DNA from: Plesiomonas shigelloides
GTDB taxonomy: Bacteria > Pseudomonadota > Gammaproteobacteria > Enterobacterales > CAMTGL01
Reading direction: 5' to 3'
Length of the DNA stretch: 64,000 nucleotides
NCBI RefSeq assembly: GCF_900087055.1
Contig: NZ_LT575468.1
Span: forward strand, 2,607,773-2,671,772
Every line of letters begins with the position of its first letter. Position 1 is the stretch's first letter. Shown one piece after another: positions 20,336-27,414 of the stretch. Below the pieces are notes generated by a model. It was not told where the DNA came from. It did not search any database and saw only the letters and a list, made by a program, of their open reading frames with translations. The translations under genes were made by a program, and so were the position numbers.

Positions 20336-20540
20336 GTTCTACTCCTGGAGATTAGCAGGGCGGAAGAATGAAATCGGAGATCTATTTTCTCAGAGTCGCC
20401 ATTAAAACGGCAAGCGCCGACTGAATAACGTGTTAGCGATCACAGTTTTATATGACTAATTACAGATTCTTTGCAGGAAATCGATTAACTAAACGAGTCA
20501 GCAGGTAGAAAAAACAACCACCTGTAATGGAAGTAGGTCA

Positions 20541-20563
20541 CTGCCGCCCGCCATGCGAGCGGC
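20541..20563. other. Hairpin in the tktA-yqcA spacer
   Basis: TGCCGCCCGC-CAT-GCGAGCGGCA can form a 10-bp stem with one mismatch. There is no T-run after it on the minus strand, the direction of both neighbours, so it is not a clear terminator. It lies in the leader/promoter interval of tktA. Confidence 0.4.
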
Positions 20564-20592
20564 AAAAACAACCGAAAATGCAGAATGAAACG

Positions 20593-21039
20593 CTATAGCG
20601 CGCTGGAGAAAGCTTCAATCCACGAGCGAGCAGATAATTCTGGCTCGGGATGTTCGGTGGCGTCCAATTCCAGACGGTTCATTACCCGCTGTGCACCTTG
20701 CTCTTGCAGCAAAGCATCGAACTTGCGTCCGGCGCCGCAGAAGGTTTCATAGCTGCTGTCACCTAATGCGATCACGCCATAGCGCAAGCTTGGCTGCCAC
20801 AGCCCCGGCTCTTGCATAGCCAGATATAATGGCGCAATGGTATCTGGTAAATCACCTTGTCCGGTGGTGGATGTCACCACCAGTACCACAGCCTCGAGGT
20901 ATTGCTGCCAGTCTTCCAGCGAGCCTTCCTCATAGATATTGGCATCATGCCCTGCGGTACGCAAAATCCGTTCGGCCTCGTCAGCCACCAGTTGTGCATT
21001 GCCATACACGGTGCCAACAAAGATCCCCACCCTAGCCAT
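20593..21039 (-). CDS. yqcA: Flavodoxin YqcA
   Basis: A 148-residue single-domain flavodoxin (E. coli YqcA 149). The FMN phosphate loop is an unusual GTVYGNAQ (residues 9-16, in place of the classical TGT-GNT), with further flavin loops TSTTGQGDLPD and LGDSSYETFCGAG. The electron partner is not defined by sequence. It sits in the yqcC-truC-yqcA order of enterobacteria, 63 bases after truC with its own AAGGGA site. Confidence 0.93.
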   Translation of the reverse strand: MARVGIFVGTVYGNAQLVADEAERILRTAGHDANIYEEGSLEDWQQYLEAVVLVVTSTTGQGDLPDTIAPLYLAMQEPGLWQPSLRYGVIALGDSSYETFCGAGRKFDALLQEQGAQRVMNRLELDATEHPEPELSARSWIEAFSSAL

Positions 21040-21102
21040 AGAGTTCCCTTGGTTATGAAAGTTAACTCATCTTGGCGTGTGGTGGGGTTTTGTGCAAGCC
21101 GG

Positions 21103-21936
21103 TTATGTCACAGGATTTTGCGCAGGCCAGCCAAATTTTTGCATCAGGCTCTGCCAAGTGTCGTCCCACGGCGCGTTAATCTGCAGCAATTCACCGGTCA
21201 CCGGATGCGGCAGAGTCAAACTGCTGGCGTGTAACATCAAGCGCCCAGCGCCACAATGCTCTTTCAACGCCCGATTTTGCTTAAGATCGCCATGGGTGGT
21301 ATCGCCCATAATCGGATGACGCAGATGGCTCATGTGGCGACGCAGCTGATGCTTACGGCCAGTTTTCGGCTGGAGCTCAACCAAGCTGTAGCGCGATGTC
21401 GCGTAACGACCAGCGGAATACGGCATCTCGACCGTTTGCAAACCGCAATAGTGGCTAACCGCCGGCTGCGCCGTGCGCTCTTGGCTAGCAAACTTATCAG
21501 CAATCTTGTCCAGCTCTTCCACCAACGGATAATCCAGCTCCGCTTCCCCAGTCAGATAGCCACGCACCACCGCATGGTAGGTTTTCTTGATCTGCTGGGT
21601 TTCGAACATGCCGCTCAAGATACGCGCCACATCACTGGACAACGCCAGTAACAAAACGCCTGACGTTGGCCGATCCAGACGGTGCACGGTATACACATGC
21701 TGACCAATCTGATCACGCACGGTTTGCATCACCACCACTTTTTCATGCCGGTCAAGCCAGCTGCGGTGCACCAGCCAACCGGCCGGTTTGTTGATGGCAA
21801 TAATATGCTCATCCTGATACAACACCGGCAGTACCGGTGCACTTTCGGTCACGGCATCGGACGCGATCTCTATCGACTCTGACGGCAACAGCGCGCTATC
21901 TGGGCCAGAGGCCGGGCAAGAAGAAAAATCGTGCAT
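21103..21936 (-). CDS. truC: tRNA pseudouridine(65) synthase TruC
   Basis: A 277-residue RluA-family pseudouridine synthase modifying U65 of tRNA. The catalytic motif HRLDRPTSG holds the nucleophilic Asp at about residue 88, and family blocks NKPAGWLVHRSWLDRHEK and GRKHQLRRHMSHLRHPI are present. It is about 17 residues longer than E. coli TruC because the N-terminus has an extra low-complexity acidic stretch before the first conserved strand (VLYQDEHIIAINKP). The ATG overlaps the stop of yqcC by one base (TAATG), which supports this start and translational coupling. Confidence 0.95.
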   Translation of the reverse strand: MHDFSSCPASGPDSALLPSESIEIASDAVTESAPVLPVLYQDEHIIAINKPAGWLVHRSWLDRHEKVVVMQTVRDQIGQHVYTVHRLDRPTSGVLLLALSSDVARILSGMFETQQIKKTYHAVVRGYLTGEAELDYPLVEELDKIADKFASQERTAQPAVSHYCGLQTVEMPYSAGRYATSRYSLVELQPKTGRKHQLRRHMSHLRHPIMGDTTHGDLKQNRALKEHCGAGRLMLHASSLTLPHPVTGELLQINAPWDDTWQSLMQKFGWPAQNPVT

Positions 21937-22259
21937 TAGGTTTCCTGATTGAGTAGTTCATCCAGCGCACGCAGTAGCGCCAGCAACCGGCTAATCTGCT
22001 CCTGCTCTTTGAGCGCTTCTTCAAAATACGGGGTGATCGAAAAGCGAGTCGGTAAACCCGCACCGGCGTCCAACAACGCATGCATGCGCGGTAAAAAGAC
22101 CCACTGCAACCACTCCTGCGCTTCCATCGTATCGATACTGAACGGCTCGACACTCTGAAAAGCCTGTGGCTCTGGCGGCAATTTCTGCCACAAAGCCAAT
22201 TCCATCATCACCAGCCGGATATCCTCCAGCAACTGACGAACTTGCTGCTCGCGTTCCAT
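21936..22259 (-). CDS. yqcC: YqcC family protein (DUF446)
   Basis: A 107-residue helical protein of the DUF446/YqcC family. The conserved core reads FSIDTMEAQEWLQWVFLPRMHALL. Function is unknown. GGAGGAAGG precedes the ATG and the stop overlaps the truC start, so yqcC-truC-yqcA form an operon. It is divergent from the DUF3549 gene. Confidence 0.93.
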   Translation of the reverse strand: MEREQQVRQLLEDIRLVMMELALWQKLPPEPQAFQSVEPFSIDTMEAQEWLQWVFLPRMHALLDAGAGLPTRFSITPYFEEALKEQEQISRLLALLRALDELLNQET

Positions 22260-22367
22260 AATCCTTCCTCCGGTAAAAAATGGGGGCCAAGCATACCACT
22301 GAACCCGGAACCTCCCTATAATTTAACGTTTACTGACTCAACCGTAACCCGCGAAGACTACGACGCC

Positions 22368-23405
22368 ATGACTGCAGCCCTGACAGAATTGCTCACCCGC
22401 GCACAGGTAAAAGCCTGTTTTTACGATCTGGGCCGTCGCCCGTATCCTTTATCGTTAGTTACCTTCGGCGTGTTGGAGAATCAGCAGCGCCCTTACCCTT
22501 ATCCGCTGCGCGGCCAAGCGCATTTGGCACTGTGCTGCCAACGCCCCAGCGAAAGTGAACCATCCATCTGGTTTTTACAGATTAATTTAGATGAGCGCGG
22601 ACTGCTGATCCCAGAAGAGTGCGCCCGTTTTGCGCGCCTGCTGCTTAATACTCTCGGTGCCGATCTCAGCCGCGAGCCGCACACCGAAGAGGAGAAAAAC
22701 GCACTGGCGCAACATCCGCAGCACTGGCAACCGTCGCCTGAGCGGATGGCAATGTTCCATGCGCTGCTAGCGCGGGATTTGCACCAACCCGCTTCCCGCT
22801 ATTATGAGCATGCGCAATTTTATCTCAGTGGCAAGGCAGGATGGGAAAATTGGCACGGTGTCGGATTACAAGGGTTAGCGGATGTGGTGGTGCGCTGTGG
22901 TCAAGAGCAAAACCATGCCTTGCTGTGCCAAGCCTTAGCCCACGCGCCCGAGCAAGCCTTGCAAGGGATCTGTTTGTGCTTGGAGCAAAGTGATATTAGC
23001 CGCGAGATGGCGCAAGTCTTATTACAACGCCAGCACTTACAGCATCAAAACCCTGAGGCCGATACTGAAAGTCGCCTATTGCTGTTACGTGCATTGGCCT
23101 ATGCGCCGGATCTGCCGGAGATCCGCGATTTTATCACGCAGCAATTACGCCAAGCCGATGTGAATGCCTGGTTGATCGTGCTAACCGCACGTTTGATCCA
23201 CCGCTTGAGCGATCCGCAGATCTTGCCGGTGTATCTAGAAGCGTTAGCGGGATCACCACTGTTTGGTCGTCTGTACCCAGAAGTGATCACCCAGCCATTT
23301 TTGCGTAGCCAGATTTTTGCCATGCTACAAAGCGAAAGTGCGCCACGTGCGCTGATTGATGCGTTAACCGCATTACAGCAACAACTGCAGCTCAGAGCAG
23401 AATAA
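22368..23405 (+). CDS. DUF3549 family protein
   Basis: A 345-residue cytoplasmic protein resembling the DUF3549 family known mainly from Vibrionaceae and relatives. The N-terminus ACFYDLGRRPYPL and YPYPLRGQAHLALCC match what I recall of that family, followed by an all-helical C-terminal half with repeat-like Leu-rich helices. No catalytic motif is visible and the function is unknown. The frame is open to 22242, but the ATG at 22368 gives the family N-terminus; its ribosome site is weak (GAAG). It lies between yqcC and the csrB-type RNAs, a place empty in E. coli. Confidence 0.75.
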   Translation: MTAALTELLTRAQVKACFYDLGRRPYPLSLVTFGVLENQQRPYPYPLRGQAHLALCCQRPSESEPSIWFLQINLDERGLLIPEECARFARLLLNTLGADLSREPHTEEEKNALAQHPQHWQPSPERMAMFHALLARDLHQPASRYYEHAQFYLSGKAGWENWHGVGLQGLADVVVRCGQEQNHALLCQALAHAPEQALQGICLCLEQSDISREMAQVLLQRQHLQHQNPEADTESRLLLLRALAYAPDLPEIRDFITQQLRQADVNAWLIVLTARLIHRLSDPQILPVYLEALAGSPLFGRLYPEVITQPFLRSQIFAMLQSESAPRALIDALTALQQQLQLRAE

Positions 23406-23435
23406 GTCGAGAATAAAGCGAATTAGATTAAGAGA

Positions 23436-23856
23436 GAAAAGAGAAAGGGGCACCGTATGGTGCCCCTTCCTGGTCTTGCTACAGCTGATCCTGCTGCGAA
23501 TCGGTGCTCCCTGCATCATTCCGTGATACCGCCAAATCCGTTGGCTGAGTCCTTCTCGGGTTCTCCGCATCCGTGGAGCTGTCCTTTTAACCTTCCCGGT
23601 TATCTTCCTTGGCCATCCCTATGCGGTCAGACTTCTTGTCTGACGTCCATCTCCGTCCTGGAGGTGTCCTTTGCTTTATCCTTAAAGCATCCGCTCCCTC
23701 GTCCTGAGGCTGCATCCTCATTTCATCCTGAAATGTGTCCTGCATCATCCTGATACGTTTACAATCCGGTAAACGAGGCCCGAATCCTTCGGGTGTCCAA
23801 TCCTGTATGGGCTCCGCCATACGTCTTCTTCCTGAAGACATCGATATCCGTTCGAT
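23436..23856 (-). ncRNA. csrB: CsrB-family regulatory RNA, copy 1 (CsrA-sequestering)
   Basis: About 420 nt on the minus strand with roughly 30 GGA trinucleotides, many as CAGGA(T/C)G in the loops of short hairpins (for example CATTTCAGGATGAAATG). This is the hallmark of CsrB/CsrC RNAs that titrate the translational regulator CsrA. The motif GGACACCTCCAGGACGGAGA matches E. coli CsrB almost exactly. The 3' end is a strong terminator GGGGCACC-ATAC-GGTGCCCC followed by TTTCTCTTTTCTCTCT (23436-23466). The yqcC-syd interval is where E. coli carries csrB. The 5' end is inferred from the promoter at 23863-23890. Confidence 0.9.
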
Positions 23857-23862
23857 GGATTA

Positions 23863-23890
23863 ATCATATCCCCTTTTATTCTCTTCTCAA
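23863..23890 (-). promoter_or_regulatory. Promoter of CsrB copy 1
   Basis: On the minus strand TTGAGA (23885-23890), a 16-bp spacer, and TATGAT (23863-23868), predicting a start near 23856. Confidence 0.65.
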
Positions 23891-24427
23891 TCCACTGTGC
23901 GCTTACAGCGCCAAACATTTCTGGATGTTTCGTGAGAATAAATATCTTAACCACATGATTAAAAACAAATTAGATAAAAAAGCAAACGATAAAAAGCACA
24001 GCACAAATGAGGATAATCCCACACCGCGTGTAGGATATCTCGCACAAATTCAGCAGAGATATCGCAAACAGCAAAACAACGTTACCGGTAACTTGTCAAG
24101 GACTTTTGTCCGCATTTACTGTTTTTTTGTGTGACAAGTGCACTATTTGTACAACAAGAAATGTCGAAACTGACGGCGGTTGTTGCAAAACAATCCGCAA
24201 ACTGGCAGGAAGTGCACTAAAGAGGGTCAATGGCCTCTGCTCACAGCCCAGCGCAAGGACCGTGCGGTGATGTGAACTTTATGTATAAAAATGCAATTAG
24301 CTATGACGTAAAAAAAGACCGGTACTCACGTCAGTCAATGCCGCACCGCGAATGCCAACCACAGCGCAAAAGCCAACGGACAGCCTCAGTATCCCTCACA
24401 TAAGAAACTTGCATGAGAAACTTATAT
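23891..24427. other. Spacer between the two CsrB-type genes
   Basis: About 540 bases with no gene. Besides the UvrY-like box it contains a perfect 12-bp palindrome GTTACCGGTAAC at 24081-24092, an AT-rich tract, an IHF-like near match at 23948-23960 (minus strand) and the direct repeat AGTGCACTA twice about 80 bases apart. I cannot assign the palindrome. Confidence 0.5.
24029..24046 (-). promoter_or_regulatory. Candidate UvrY/GacA box for CsrB copy 1
   Basis: On the minus strand TGTGCGAGATATCCTACA, an 18-bp imperfect palindrome resembling the TGTAAG-N6-CTTACA sites bound by UvrY/GacA response regulators. Its centre is about 180 bases upstream of the predicted start, the same distance as the equivalent box of copy 2. 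Confidence 0.6.
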
Positions 24428-24901
24428 AAGAAGAAAGGGGTATCGTCGAAACGATACCCCTCTCAGGTCTTGCTACAGCCATCCTGCTGCAAAGTGTGCT
24501 CCCTGCATCACTCCGTGAATCTCACCATATCCTATGGCTTGTCCTTTATGCTCTTCAATCCGTGAAGCTGTCCTTTTGTCGTCCTGACAATCGTCCTTGT
24601 ACCGTCCTTGCGTCGCCGTACTGTCCTTATTCCGGCTCACTTCTCCATCCTGGAGGTGTCCCTGACTTCATCCTGAAGTATCCACTTCCTCATCCTGAGG
24701 CGCATCCTGATTCTTCATCCCGAAGAAGTCCGTTGTCATCCTTAACCAACCCGCATCCTTACCGGTTGCATCTGCATTACTGCAGCATCCATCCTTGAGA
24801 TATCCTGATCACGTGAACTCATCCTGAATTCCGGCTCTTTCATCCTGAAACAGCCACCGCATCCGTGGTTATCCTTGTCGTTATGCTTGCTTCCTGCCGA
24901 C
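24428..24901 (-). ncRNA. CsrB-family regulatory RNA, copy 2
   Basis: About 474 nt on the minus strand with about 33 GGA motifs, many CAGGATG in hairpin loops (for example ACTTCAGGATGAAGT and CCTCAGGATGAGG). The 5' end GTCGGCAGGAAGC resembles E. coli CsrB (GTCGACAGGGAGT), and GGGACACCTCCAGGATGGAGA is nearly identical to it. Copy 1 and copy 2 share their 3' segment (ATGCAGGGAGCAC, GCAGCAGGAT, GCTGTAGCAAGACC), so they arose by duplication. The terminator is GGGGTATCGT-TTCG-ACGATACCCC plus TTTCTTCTT (24428-24460). Its own promoter and UvrY-like box lie upstream. Confidence 0.9.
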
Positions 24902-24908
24902 GCCCTTA

Positions 24909-24936
24909 AGACTACCTTTCTGCATAGTTTTCACAA
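24909..24936 (-). promoter_or_regulatory. Promoter of CsrB copy 2
   Basis: On the minus strand TTGTGA (24931-24936), a 16-bp spacer, and TAGTCT (24909-24914), placing the start at the G of 24901. The -10 box is weak, as expected for an activated promoter. Confidence 0.55.
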
Positions 24937-24942
24937 GCGATA

Positions 24943-24955
24943 TATCAAATAGTTA
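24943..24955 (+). promoter_or_regulatory. Candidate IHF site upstream of CsrB copy 2
   Basis: TATCAAATAGTTA matches the IHF consensus WATCAANNNNTTR exactly. It lies between the promoter and the distal UvrY-like box, where a bend could bring the activator to the polymerase. Such short matches also occur by chance in AT-rich DNA. Confidence 0.45.
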
Positions 24956-25074
24956 TGTGTGATGTATTCGATTACTACGCAAAACATACAAATTAACTAA
25001 TTGAATTATATTAAAAACGCTTTTTACATAGCGCAGTAACCGGTCAAAACCCGTTCCATAACTCGCACAACTAC

Positions 25075-25092
25075 TGTAGGAAATCTCTTACA
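25075..25092 (-). promoter_or_regulatory. Candidate UvrY/GacA box for CsrB copy 2
   Basis: On the minus strand TGTAAGAGATTTCCTACA, differing by one base in the outer arms from TGTAAG-N6-CTTACA. It is centred about 182 bases upstream of the predicted start. Confidence 0.7.
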
Positions 25093-25413
25093 AAGTACAT
25101 AGCCAATATCGCAATCTGCTGAATCGGTTTTAGAATAAGTCAACCCCATGGGCACAATTCGCTAAATTGAGCACGCACCGCTAAACGCTAAAATCGACAT
25201 AATCTCTATTTTGATCTAGACCCTGATTGACGCTTTACAGCAACACTGGCCGCGTTCAGACCCATGCCACCGCTATGCGCGTGATGATGCGATTAACGAT
25301 CATGGGGTAAGGGCTTTTTTGTTAGATAAAGAAGCGTTACATAAAGAAGCGTTATATAAAGAAGGCTGAACGAGCGACGTGCACGCGAAATCGAGATAAG
25401 GAAAGGAAAAGCG
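25093..25413. other. Intergenic region before the 94-residue ORF
   Basis: About 320 bases without a gene. A short direct repeat of an AAAGAAGCGTTA(C/T)AT-type unit occurs around 25327-25362. The promoter of the following small gene should be here; nothing else is recognisable. Confidence 0.4.
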
Positions 25414-25698
25414 ATGAATGATGTAAGCCGCGAACTGGAGCAAGTATTACAGCAACTAAAAGCCGAGGGAAAACAGCCTTCGGTAGCCCTGCTGAAAAGC
25501 CGTCTCAGCCAGCCTGTCCCACTGCCGCTGATTGTCAGTGTACTGGCGCGCGATAAAGCCGGCCATAATCCGCTCGCTACGCCTGCGGCGGCAACGACTG
25601 AGCCAACACTTGCGGAGCGTGTAAGCCACTTAGAGCAGCAGGTTGCGACGCTACAAGCGCAGTTAGCTACGCTCCTGTCAGCCCAAAATACGCAATAA
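25414..25698 (+). CDS. Small hypothetical protein with C-terminal coiled coil
   Basis: A 94-residue predicted cytoplasmic protein with a strong ribosome site (AAGGAAAGG) and a well-placed ATG. The first half (ELEQVLQQLKAEGKQPSVALLKSRLSQPVPLPLIVSVL) has the look of a short helix-turn-helix-like fold; the second half (LAERVSHLEQQVATLQAQLATLL, residues 67-89) is a regular leucine-heptad coiled coil. I recall similar small proteins in Vibrio and Shewanella next to syd/queF, but cannot name the family with certainty. Function unknown; the dimeric, DNA-binding look is inference. Confidence 0.7.
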   Translation: MNDVSRELEQVLQQLKAEGKQPSVALLKSRLSQPVPLPLIVSVLARDKAGHNPLATPAAATTEPTLAERVSHLEQQVATLQAQLATLLSAQNTQ

Positions 25699-25804
25699 GC
25701 GTACGCGGAAACAACAGCACGTTGGCGTTAGGTAACAACCGACCTCACGCCAACCGCTGCGCATAGCAGGTTAGATCTCGATTCTAGACATAACCATCAG
25801 GTAC

Positions 25805-26371
25805 TTACAGCTCGGCGATACGCGGCTGCAAACCGCCCAAAAAGGCGACCAGATTGTCAGCCAGCACCGTGTGCTCGCTACTGCCCAGACGCTCAAGAAC
25901 TACCGCGCCAGTGAGGTTACAGACCGACACTATCTGGTTATCATCGTCGGTCAGCGCAACAAATAAGGTTGGCGTGCATTTTCGCTGACGCTGTGCCACC
26001 AGATGCCCAATCAGATTTTCCTGTAAACGAGACCAATCCTCTTCGTTCCAGACCTGCAACAAAATCAGGGCATGATTCTGCCAGTTCACGGCCATATCGG
26101 CGGCAAACTGGGCACTGAAATAGGCGTGGATATCCTCTCGAATTTGAATATCAAGTGCCTGTTCGACGGCCTGTAAGTTGATGTCTTGGCAACGCGGTTG
26201 TGGCTGCCAATACACCCGCTCACTATCCTGAGACACCACACAAGGTGATGAAATATCGCACAAACTGACACTCTGCGGCAGCGTTTGCATGTTATTCTGC
26301 CAACACTGCTCATAGCGCAGATTTAACTGTTGCAGGGCATCTATCACTTGCTGTTGCACTTGATCTCGCAT
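25805..26371 (-). CDS. syd: SecY-interacting protein Syd
   Basis: A 188-residue peripheral inner-membrane protein (E. coli 181) that binds SecY. Conserved blocks are CVVSQDSERVYWQPQPR, YFSAQFAADMAVNWQ, LQVWNEEDWSRLQENLIGHLVAQ, TPTLFVAL and VSVCNLTGAV. The frame opens at 26446, but the ATG at 26371 gives the family length and avoids overlapping the divergent queF start. The ribosome site is weak (GAG). It is divergent from queF with about 60 bases between. Confidence 0.93.
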   Translation of the reverse strand: MRDQVQQQVIDALQQLNLRYEQCWQNNMQTLPQSVSLCDISSPCVVSQDSERVYWQPQPRCQDINLQAVEQALDIQIREDIHAYFSAQFAADMAVNWQNHALILLQVWNEEDWSRLQENLIGHLVAQRQRKCTPTLFVALTDDDNQIVSVCNLTGAVVLERLGSSEHTVLADNLVAFLGGLQPRIAEL

Positions 26372-26431
26372 CGTCTTACTCAGAATTTGGGGTAAACTGC
26401 CAGATATTGTAACCGACACTGAGCAGAAATC

Positions 26432-27295
26432 ATGACCAAATACCACAATGATCCGGCGCTGCAGGGATTAACGCTGGGAAAATCCACGGACTACTGTGAT
26501 CAATACAACCCGCAGTTGCTGCAACCGGTACCGCGAGCGCTCAATCGCGACGACCTGCAGCTGACCGGCTCGTTGCCTTTTTCGGGCGCCGATCTGTGGA
26601 CGTTGTATGAATTGTCATGGCTGAACAATAACGGTGTGCCACAAGTGGCCATCGGCGATGTGTATATTCCGGCCACCAGCCGCAATCTGGTGGAGTCGAA
26701 AAGCTTTAAGCTGTACCTGAACAGCTTTAATCAGACCCGTTTTGCCGATTGGGAAAGCGTAGCGGCCACCTTACAACGCGATCTGAGCCAGTGCGCTGAG
26801 GGTGACGTTAAGGTGCTGCTGCACCGCGTGGATGCCTACCCAGGTCAAGCGATTGCCGATTTCCCTGGCGAATGTATTGATGAGCAGGATATCGTCATTG
26901 ATGACTACCATTTCAATGCCGATTATCTGCAAGGTGCTGCCAGCCAAGCCAACGGTGAGCCGATGCCGATGGTTGAAGAAACACTGGTCAGCCATTTGCT
27001 TAAGTCTAACTGCCTGATCACCCGTCAGCCGGATTGGGGCTCTGTCAGCATTCATTATCGCGGCCCGCAGATTAATCGCGAAGCCCTGCTCCGCTATTTA
27101 ATCTCGTTCCGTAGCCATAATGAGTTTCATGAGCAGTGCGTTGAGCGGATCTTTACCGATCTCAAACGTTTTTGCGCCCCAGAAAAACTGACCGTGTTTG
27201 CACGCTATACCCGCCGCGGTGGATTGGATATCAATCCGTTCCGCTCTGATTGGGAAGCGATGCCGGCGCAAAACCGCCGTTTGGCGCGTCAGTAA
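26432..27295 (+). CDS. queF: NADPH-dependent 7-cyano-7-deazaguanine reductase QueF
   Basis: A 287-residue two-domain tunnel-fold enzyme (E. coli 282) reducing preQ0 to preQ1 in queuosine synthesis. The QueF signature [17 protein letters not shown] is at residues 88-104, the catalytic Cys in [15 protein letters not shown] is Cys194, and the substrate-binding [12 protein letters not shown] segment follows. The divergent pair syd/queF is conserved in gammaproteobacteria. After the stop lies a 10-bp inverted repeat without T-run. Confidence 0.96.
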   Translation: MTKYHNDPALQGLTLGKSTDYCDQYNPQLLQPVPRALNRDDLQLTGSLPFSGADLWTLYELSWLNNNGVPQVAIGDVYIPATSRNLVESKSFKLYLNSFNQTRFADWESVAATLQRDLSQCAEGDVKVLLHRVDAYPGQAIADFPGECIDEQDIVIDDYHFNADYLQGAASQANGEPMPMVEETLVSHLLKSNCLITRQPDWGSVSIHYRGPQINREALLRYLISFRSHNEFHEQCVERIFTDLKRFCAPEKLTVFARYTRRGGLDINPFRSDWEAMPAQNRRLARQ

Positions 27296-27308
27296 TGTGA
27301 TCGTTCAC

Positions 27309-27340
27309 GATGCGGTATGCTTGGTTTCAGATACCGCATC
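27309..27340. other. Inverted repeat after queF
   Basis: GATGCGGTAT and ATACCGCATC form a perfect 10-bp stem with a 12-base loop just after queF. No T-run follows, so it is a 3'-end hairpin rather than a standard intrinsic terminator. Confidence 0.55.
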
Positions 27341-27414
27341 CGTTACACTAAGAATAATTATTTTAGCCAATAAAAAAATCAATTTACTCTTAACAAATAA
27401 CTAAGATATTTGCG

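Noticed and set aside
23587..23841. Minus-strand frame of 84 codons overlapping CsrB copy 1, and similar short frames in 23457-23954
   Set aside because: They lie within or across the GGA-repeat RNA, have no ribosome site, and their residues follow the hairpin repeats. The RNA explanation accounts for the sequence much better.
24496..24798. 100-codon plus-strand frame rich in Ser/Leu/Pro
   Set aside because: It is the antisense of CsrB copy 2; the repeated TCCTG and CATCC strings are complements of AGGATG loops. No ribosome site.
23450..24930. CRISPR array or satellite repeat, suggested by the many short repeated TCCTG strings
   Set aside because: No constant-length repeat and spacer; the units are variable small hairpins with AGGA loops on the minus strand and a terminal T-run, as in CsrB RNAs.
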